Part shown: positions 1-3,475 of the stretch, in pieces
Position numbering within the stretch: position 1 is the first letter of the stretch
How the letters are laid out: each line of letters begins with the position of its first letter
NCBI GenBank assembly: GCA_023247285.1
Contig: JAHFGU010000104.1
Location: forward strand, 1 to 5,792
Source: Candidatus Omnitrophota bacterium
GTDB lineage: Bacteria; Omnitrophota; Koll11; Aquiviventales; Aquiviventaceae
Direction of reading: 5' to 3'
Length of the DNA stretch: 5,792 bases
Made by a program: the position numbers and the translations under genes
Notes under the pieces: generated by a model
The model's database searches: none
The model's input: the letters and a program-made list of their open reading frames with translations, nothing else
What the model was told of the DNA's origin: nothing

Positions 1-87
1 ATCGCGGTGAGTCGGCTCAAGGCCGTGCCGTACGCGTCGCTGTGCATCGAGTGCCAGCGGGCCAAAGAACAAAAGACCAAACGGTAG
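1..87 (+). CDS. DksA/TraR-family zinc-finger protein, C-terminal end (partial)
   Basis: Only the last 28 codons and the TAG stop are in the window; the gene begins upstream. The visible tail reads RLKAVPYASLCIECQ and then a short basic end. This matches the second half of the C4 zinc finger of the DksA/TraR family, where the CxxC pair in CIEC completes a zinc site begun by an upstream CxxC that is not visible here. Family members bind in the RNA polymerase secondary channel and alter transcription, often together with ppGpp; whether this one does cannot be judged from the fragment. Its end overlaps the proposed lspA start, so the two are probably co-transcribed. The family call is good, but full-length DksA cannot be told apart from a short TraR-like protein. 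Confidence 0.8.
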   Translation: MAVSRLKAVPYASLCIECQRAKEQKTKR

Positions 88-536
88 CCGGCGCCCGGCT
101 CGGCGGCCTCAGCCTCGCGGTGCTGGCGGCCGATCAACTTACCAAGGCACTCGTCGCCTCCCGCTTCATTCCCGGCGAGAGCCTTCCGCTGATTCCTCAG
201 ATCCTCCATCTTACCTATGTCCAAAATACCGGCGCAGCCTTCGGCTTGTTCAAAGGCCGGCAGCTGGTGTTCGTGGCCGTGTCGGTCGCCGTCGTCGCGT
301 GGATTCTCTGGGAATTCGGGCGGCAGCGGGGGACGGCCGGCCGGCTGAACCTGTGGGCTGCCGGGCTGGTGCTGGGCGGGGCGGTCGGCAACCTCGTCGA
401 TCGACTCCGGCTGGGCTATGTCGTGGACTTCATTGATGTGCGGGTCTGGCCGGTGTTCAACATCGGGGATTCGGCGATCACGATCGGCGTGACCCTCCTC
501 ATCTGGCAGAGCCTGCGGCCACGGCCGCGGGTATAG
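42..536 (+). CDS. lspA: Lipoprotein signal peptidase (signal peptidase II)
   Basis: This is an inner-membrane aspartyl protease that cleaves the signal peptide of diacylglyceryl-modified prolipoproteins just before the lipidated cysteine. Counting from GTG at 42 (164 aa, normal length), conserved blocks appear in order: DQLTK at 31-35, QNTGAAFGLF at 61-70, GGAVGNLVDR at 112-121, VVDF at 127-130 and FNIGDSAITIG at 139-149. By comparison with known LspA, the catalytic pair should be Asp129 and Asp143. About four membrane segments are visible, near 17-35, 74-91, 103-120 and 138-156. The start is uncertain: there is no ATG, and GTG at 42 or 51 are the only starts that keep the first helix. Both lie inside the upstream gene (46- or 37-base overlap) and neither has a clear Shine-Dalgarno. 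The usual FNxAD motif has Gly in place of Ala, a mild variation. lgt follows directly. Confidence 0.95.
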   Translation: MHRVPAGQRTKDQTVAGARLGGLSLAVLAADQLTKALVASRFIPGESLPLIPQILHLTYVQNTGAAFGLFKGRQLVFVAVSVAVVAWILWEFGRQRGTAGRLNLWAAGLVLGGAVGNLVDRLRLGYVVDFIDVRVWPVFNIGDSAITIGVTLLIWQSLRPRPRV

Positions 537-539
537 AGG
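535..539 (+). promoter_or_regulatory. Ribosome binding site of lgt
   Basis: AGAGG overlaps the lspA stop codon and lies 8 bases before the lgt ATG at 548. This is good spacing for a Shine-Dalgarno and supports that start. The position also suggests translation of lgt in the wake of lspA. Confidence 0.6.
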
Positions 540-547
540 CAGGCTCA

Positions 548-1318
548 ATGTATCCCATCCTCTGGTCGTGGGGCCCGCTGACGCTTTATACCTATGGCGT
601 GTTGCTCGCTCTCGCCTTCGCGGTCACGACGTGGTTGGCTCGCCGGGACGCGAAGGCATTGCCGCCGGGGCGGCGCGCGCTCAACGCTGACCAGATCCAG
701 GATTTTGCCTCGGCTGCGCTGCTGGGGGGAATTCTCGGTGGACGGCTGCTCTACGTGATCGTGCAGTGGCCGGCTTTTGCCGCCGCACCGGCGCTCATCC
801 CGGCGATCTGGCGTGGCGGGCTGATCTGGTATGGAGGGTTTGCCGGCGGGTTGCTCGCCGGCTGGATCTATCTGCGCGCCCAGGGACTGCCCGTGTTGCG
901 CGCGCTGGATCAATTCATCCCGTTTCTGGCCGTGGGACATGCGATCGGCCGGATCGGCTGCTTCTTCAATGGATGCTGCTATGGGCGGTCAACCGAGGCG
1001 TGGTACGGGGTGCAGTTTCCCGGTCACCCTAGGCCGGTCGTGCCCACGCAGCTCTTCGAGGCCGCCGGGCTCGTCGCGATGTTCTTCGCGCTCCGGGCGG
1101 CGCGGTCCACATGCCATGAGCCGGGCCGGGTGTTCGGGTTGTACCTGACCTGCTACGCCGCGCTGCGGTTCGGCATCGAATTCTTCCGGGGCGACCAGGC
1201 GCGCTGGCACGGGCTGACGTTGCCGCAAGCGGTGAGCATCGCACTGCTGGCCATCGGGTACCAGCTCGTCAAACAGAAACAGGAAACAGTGTCAGGCACC
1301 AAAAGTGTCAGGCACTAA
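548..1318 (+). CDS. lgt: Prolipoprotein diacylglyceryl transferase
   Basis: This integral membrane enzyme transfers diacylglyceryl from phosphatidylglycerol to the lipobox cysteine of prolipoproteins, the step before LspA. The protein is 256 aa, slightly shorter than E. coli Lgt, with several hydrophobic helices. The family signature HAIGRIGCFFNGCCYGR spans 131-147. Arg135 and Gly146 align with E. coli Arg143 and Gly154; the position of E. coli Asn146 is Cys138. GRVFGLYL and YAALRF (Tyr203, Arg207) match the essential Tyr235/Arg239 pair. The position of E. coli His103 is Tyr95, in a WYGG motif that, from memory, many Lgt proteins share. The ATG is supported by AGAGG 8 bases upstream. Oddly, the last nine residues, VSGTKSVRH, and the TAA are encoded entirely by the repeat at 1289-1336, so the C-terminus looks like an added tail beyond the last helix. 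It is unlikely to touch the active site. Confidence 0.96.
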   Translation: MYPILWSWGPLTLYTYGVLLALAFAVTTWLARRDAKALPPGRRALNADQIQDFASAALLGGILGGRLLYVIVQWPAFAAAPALIPAIWRGGLIWYGGFAGGLLAGWIYLRAQGLPVLRALDQFIPFLAVGHAIGRIGCFFNGCCYGRSTEAWYGVQFPGHPRPVVPTQLFEAAGLVAMFFALRAARSTCHEPGRVFGLYLTCYAALRFGIEFFRGDQARWHGLTLPQAVSIALLAIGYQLVKQKQETVSGTKSVRH

Positions 1319-1336
1319 AAGTGTCTGACACTTTTT
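1289..1336 (+). repeat. Three 16-base units at the lgt end, REP-like
   Basis: Units 1289-1304 and 1305-1320 are direct repeats differing at one base (GTGTCAGGCACC and GTGTCAGGCACT, each followed by AAAA). The third, 1321-1336 (GTGTCTGACACTTTTT), keeps the first five bases and then becomes the inverse. Each unit is close to a palindrome in itself. The block is exactly 48 bases and fills the junction between lgt and the next gene, supplying nine codons and the stop of lgt. From memory, similar GTGTCAGGCACC / GTGTCTGACAC motifs recur in many bacterial genomes, perhaps near IS200-like or REP-associated transposases. No transposase is present here, so a mobile origin is inference. Confidence 0.75.
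1301..1336 (+). terminator. Hairpin with T tract, terminator-like, spanning the lgt stop
   Basis: Bases 1301-1315 pair with 1321-1335 to give a 15-bp stem with one G-U pair (1312 with 1324). The loop is TAAAA at 1316-1320 and holds the lgt stop codon TAA. The 3' arm runs into TTTTT at 1332-1336, as in intrinsic terminators. The stem base is A-T rich (four A-T pairs), so the T run is shared between stem and tail and strength is uncertain. A smaller alternative hairpin pairs 1317-1324 with 1328-1335. The symmetry means it could also act on transcripts from the opposite strand. It could terminate after lgt, protect the 3' end of the message, or have no role. Confidence 0.5.
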
Positions 1337-1340
1337 CGCG

Positions 1341-2297
1341 ATGAGGACGTATGTGTTTGTAATCGGGGCTGGGGAGGTGGGGCAGCGGTTGGACCAGTAC
1401 TTGGTGCGCCGGTTGCCGGCGGCGGTCTCGCGGGGCATGATCCAGCGGGGGATCAGGGCCGGCGATGTGATCGTGGCCGGCGCCGCAGCCAAGCCGAACC
1501 GGAAGCTGCGGTCGGGAGAGACCGTCGTTGCGCGGTTCGCGTTCCTGCGGCCGCCAAGTCGAGGGCTGCCGGTACGCGCGGAGCCGATCCCGCTCGAGGT
1601 GGCCTACGAGGATGAGAGCATCCTCGTCGTGAACAAGCCGCCTGGGCTGGTCACGCATCCTGCGCCAGGGCACTGGAATGGAACGCTGGTGAACGCCATC
1701 ATCTGGCACTTGGGTCAGGGCGCGAATCCGCCGCCCCTGATCCGAGCCGGCATCATCCACCGCCTGGATAAGGACACCTCGGGTCTCCTGCTGGCGGCCA
1801 AGACCGACGCCGCGCACGCGGCACTCTCGCGACAGCTCAAGGCCCGGCATATCCACCGGCAGTACGTCGCGCTCGTGGACGGCGCGCTCCCGCTGGATCA
1901 GGGCACGATCAATGTGCCCATCGGCCGGCACGTGACCCACCGCAAGGAGATGACCGTGCGGCACCTTGGCGGGCGAGCGGCGGTTACACATTACCGGGTC
2001 CTGCGGCGCGTGCCCATCGTCGGAGACCGGCCGTCCTATTCACTGGTCGATGTGTCGCTCGAGACAGGCCGAACGCATCAGATCCGCGTCCATTTCGCGC
2101 ATCTTGGGCATCCGGTGCTCGGGGATGTGACGTATGGCCGGCATCCAGCCTCCTACTGGCAGGGCGTCGGCGTGCCGCGCCAGATGCTGCACGCGTACCG
2201 TCTCAGGTTCGAGCACCCCCGCACCGGACGCTTGATCGCGGTGACGGCTTCGCTGCCCCAGGATTTCGCGAGCTGGGTGGTGGAGGCGGACTGCTAA
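1341..2297 (+). CDS. RluA/RluD-family rRNA pseudouridine synthase
   Basis: This enzyme converts uridine to pseudouridine in RNA. The two-domain architecture resembles RluD, which modifies helix 69 of 23S rRNA, but the exact target uridines cannot be read from sequence. An N-terminal S4 RNA-binding domain spans about 14-70 (GQRLDQYLVRRLP, then a basic stretch). The catalytic domain follows: VNKPPGLVTHPAPG at 97-110, the active-site block HRLDKDTSGLLLAAK at 140-154 with catalytic Asp143, RQYVALVDG at 173-181, and ETGRTHQIRVHFAHLGHPVLGD at 241-262, of which GRTHQIRVH is the hallmark. The length (318 aa) is normal. The ATG at 1341 has no Shine-Dalgarno because the repeat hairpin lies just upstream. 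GTG at 1353, with GAGGA at 1343-1347, is a good alternative that loses only four residues and no domain. The stop is TAA at 2295. Confidence 0.93.
   Translation: MRTYVFVIGAGEVGQRLDQYLVRRLPAAVSRGMIQRGIRAGDVIVAGAAAKPNRKLRSGETVVARFAFLRPPSRGLPVRAEPIPLEVAYEDESILVVNKPPGLVTHPAPGHWNGTLVNAIIWHLGQGANPPPLIRAGIIHRLDKDTSGLLLAAKTDAAHAALSRQLKARHIHRQYVALVDGALPLDQGTINVPIGRHVTHRKEMTVRHLGGRAAVTHYRVLRRVPIVGDRPSYSLVDVSLETGRTHQIRVHFAHLGHPVLGDVTYGRHPASYWQGVGVPRQMLHAYRLRFEHPRTGRLIAVTASLPQDFASWVVEADC
1343..1347 (+). promoter_or_regulatory. Candidate ribosome binding site favouring a GTG start at 1353
   Basis: GAGGA lies inside the first codons of the ATG-1341 reading and 5 bases before an in-frame GTG at 1353. It is the only Shine-Dalgarno-like sequence near the start of the pseudouridine synthase. 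Bases upstream of 1341 are repeat sequence with a T tract. This makes the 314-residue version plausible. Confidence 0.4.
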
Positions 2298-2307
2298 CGC
2301 GGCCGTC

Positions 2308-2336
2308 TTGACAACCCGCACCCCGTGTCGTAGCGT
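2308..2336 (+). promoter_or_regulatory. Sigma70-type promoter, nearly leaderless, before the SemiSWEET-like gene
   Basis: A perfect -35 TTGACA (2308-2313) is followed after exactly 17 bases by TAGCGT (2331-2336), which keeps the T, A and final T of the -10 consensus. A start point about 7 bases further on falls near 2343, almost on the ATG at 2346. That ATG has no Shine-Dalgarno, which fits a leaderless or very short-leader transcript. The promoter sits in the only sizeable gap between the pseudouridine synthase and the next gene cluster. Confidence 0.5.
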
Positions 2337-2345
2337 ATCTGCGCC

Positions 2346-2618
2346 ATGACGCGCGCAGGCGGGGTCCTCGGTATGCTCGGGTTGATCGCGGCCGTCGTCA
2401 TGCCGTTCTGGAACATCCCCCTCATCGTCAAGATCCAGCAGCGTCGGTCTTCACGGGATATCAGCCTGGCCTGGGTGGTCGGCGTCTGGATGTGCATCGT
2501 CCTCATGCTGCCCGCCGCGCTGGCCTCCCCCGATGCCACCTTCCGCGTCTTCACGCTGGTCAATACCGTGCTGTTCACGGCCGTGCTGGTGCAGGTGCTC
2601 CGGTTCCGGGCGGCGTGA
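2346..2618 (+). CDS. PQ-loop / SemiSWEET-like three-helix membrane protein
   Basis: The product is a 90-residue, strongly hydrophobic protein with three predicted membrane helices (about 7-29, 41-59 and 66-86). The stretch PFWNIPLIVKIQQRRSSRDISL at 20-41 resembles the PQ-loop of the SWEET/SemiSWEET family: helix 1 ends at a conserved proline, followed by a basic loop and a (S/K)xxDIS motif. Pro25 is present but the usual Gln is Leu26. SemiSWEETs are half-size sugar uniporters that work as dimers, and the length and helix count fit. The substrate is unknown and transport itself is inferred. The ATG at 2346 lies just downstream of a TTGACA promoter. The stop TGA overlaps the ATG of the PilZ gene by one base, implying translational coupling. 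A PQ-loop protein of other function is possible. Confidence 0.72.
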   Translation: MTRAGGVLGMLGLIAAVVMPFWNIPLIVKIQQRRSSRDISLAWVVGVWMCIVLMLPAALASPDATFRVFTLVNTVLFTAVLVQVLRFRAA

Positions 2619-2959
2619 TGTCTTCTCAGGACCGCCGCCAGTACGCCCGGTTGAAGACGCAGCTCGGGATGCGTTACGCGGTGCTCGGCGCCGGCGCGCC
2701 CGTGGCCTCGAGGACGCATGACACGAGCGCCGGCGGCGTCTGCTTCTTCACCGAGACACGATTTGAGCGGGGCACCGTCATGCAGATCGTGATCGACTAC
2801 CCCGGGCGCGCGGTGACCTTCACCGGCAAGGTGGTCTGGAGCGGGGAAGTGCTGGTCAAGGATGACGGCGAGCCGGCCCCGCCCTTCCAGACCGGCGTGA
2901 GGTTCGTCTCGATCACGCCGCAGGACCTCGCCTTTGTGACGCGGCATTGTGCCTCCTGA
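2618..2959 (+). CDS. Single-domain PilZ protein, probable c-di-GMP binder
   Basis: This 113-residue soluble protein consists of little more than one PilZ domain. Both c-di-GMP contact motifs are present: RRQYAR at 6-11, giving RxxxR with Arg7 and Arg11, and DTSAGG at 35-40, giving DxSxxG with Asp35, Ser37 and Gly40. Beta-rich stretches follow, including MQIVIDY (55-61), VTFTGKVVW (66-74) and QTGVRFVSI (91-99), where the GVRF block is typical of the family. Such proteins usually act as adaptors passing the c-di-GMP signal to motility, polysaccharide or secretion machinery; the partner here is unknown. The ATG at 2618 overlaps the upstream TGA (TGATG); GTG at 2615 is an equivalent alternative start. 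The frame is open back to 2492, but the extra residues would overlap the SemiSWEET-like gene and resemble no domain. The stop overlaps the next gene by 11 bases. Confidence 0.88.
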   Translation: MSSQDRRQYARLKTQLGMRYAVLGAGAPVASRTHDTSAGGVCFFTETRFERGTVMQIVIDYPGRAVTFTGKVVWSGEVLVKDDGEPAPPFQTGVRFVSITPQDLAFVTRHCAS

Positions 2960-3452
2960 CGGTGCCGCGCGCCTGACGGTGATCTCCGGCGGCCAGACCG
3001 GGGTGGACCGCGCCGCGCTCGACGTGGCCCTCGAGCTGGGCCTGGGCTGCGGCGGCTGGTGCCCGCGCGGCCGGCGCGCCGAGGACGGCGTCCTCCCCGC
3101 CCGCTACCCGCTGCGCGAAACCTCCTCGGATGAGTACGCCCAGCGCACGGAATGGAACGTGCGCGACGCGGACGCCACGCTCATCATCGCCGAGGGGCCG
3201 CTGACCGGCGGCACCGCGTTCACCGCGCAGCTCGCGCGGAAGCTCGAAAAACCTCTCTTGGTGGTCGAAGCCGGCTCGCCAGGGCCTGCGGAGATCCGCC
3301 GCTGGCTTCAGGAGCGCGGGGTGCGCGTCGTGAACGTGGCCGGCCCGCGCGAGCGCACCCGCCCCGGCATCTACGCGAAGGCCGCCGCCCTGCTGCGCGA
3401 GGCCCTGTCGCCAATTTCCTGCTGCGGTACGCCGCTGGACACGGTACAATAA
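2949..3452 (+). CDS. SLOG-fold protein, putative molybdenum carrier family
   Basis: This 167-residue protein resembles the 'putative molybdenum carrier' family, a branch of the SLOG/YpsA/LOG-like Rossmann superfamily. Visible blocks are TVISGGQTGVDRAALD at 10-25 (glycine-rich nucleotide-type loop), GGWCPRGRRAEDG at 35-47, RTEWNVRDADATLII at 66-80, GPLTGGTAFT at 83-92 and VNVAGPRERTRPGIY at 128-142. The family probably binds a nucleotide or related ligand; the molybdenum role rests on a distant structural link and is unproven. The GTG at 2949 is the only start that keeps the first strand and loop. It lies inside the end of the PilZ gene (11-base overlap) and lacks a clear Shine-Dalgarno, so coupling is likely. 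After about residue 152 there is a short tail, SPISCCGTPLDTVQ, with two adjacent cysteines, that I do not associate with the family core. Confidence 0.85.
   Translation: MPPDGAARLTVISGGQTGVDRAALDVALELGLGCGGWCPRGRRAEDGVLPARYPLRETSSDEYAQRTEWNVRDADATLIIAEGPLTGGTAFTAQLARKLEKPLLVVEAGSPGPAEIRRWLQERGVRVVNVAGPRERTRPGIYAKAAALLREALSPISCCGTPLDTVQ
3445..3450 (+). promoter_or_regulatory. Possible -10 element upstream of gltB
   Basis: TACAAT matches five of six bases of the -10 consensus and overlaps the stop of the upstream gene, 25 bases before the gltB ATG. No good -35 is found 16-19 bases upstream, so this is a weak call. A start near 3457 would give a leader of about 20 bases containing AGGTG at 3467-3471, a modest Shine-Dalgarno 4 bases before the ATG. 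Confidence 0.3.
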
Positions 3453-3475
3453 CTCGTTCTAACCCCAGGTGTTCC

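Noticed and set aside
1289..1336. Short CRISPR-like array
   Set aside because: The three units abut with no spacers, and the third is partly inverted. A REP-like or hairpin repeat explains it better.
1308..1991. 227-codon minus-strand frame opposite the pseudouridine synthase gene
   Set aside because: It is antisense to a well-conserved enzyme, with no domain resemblance.
2298..2345. Terminator or riboswitch after the pseudouridine synthase gene
   Set aside because: The 48-base gap holds no clear stem followed by a T run; the only supported element is the promoter.
2492..2617. N-terminal extension of the PilZ protein from 2492
   Set aside because: It is Arg/Ala/Gly-rich, overlaps the SemiSWEET-like gene, and the TGATG coupling at 2616-2620 gives a better start just before the RxxxR motif.
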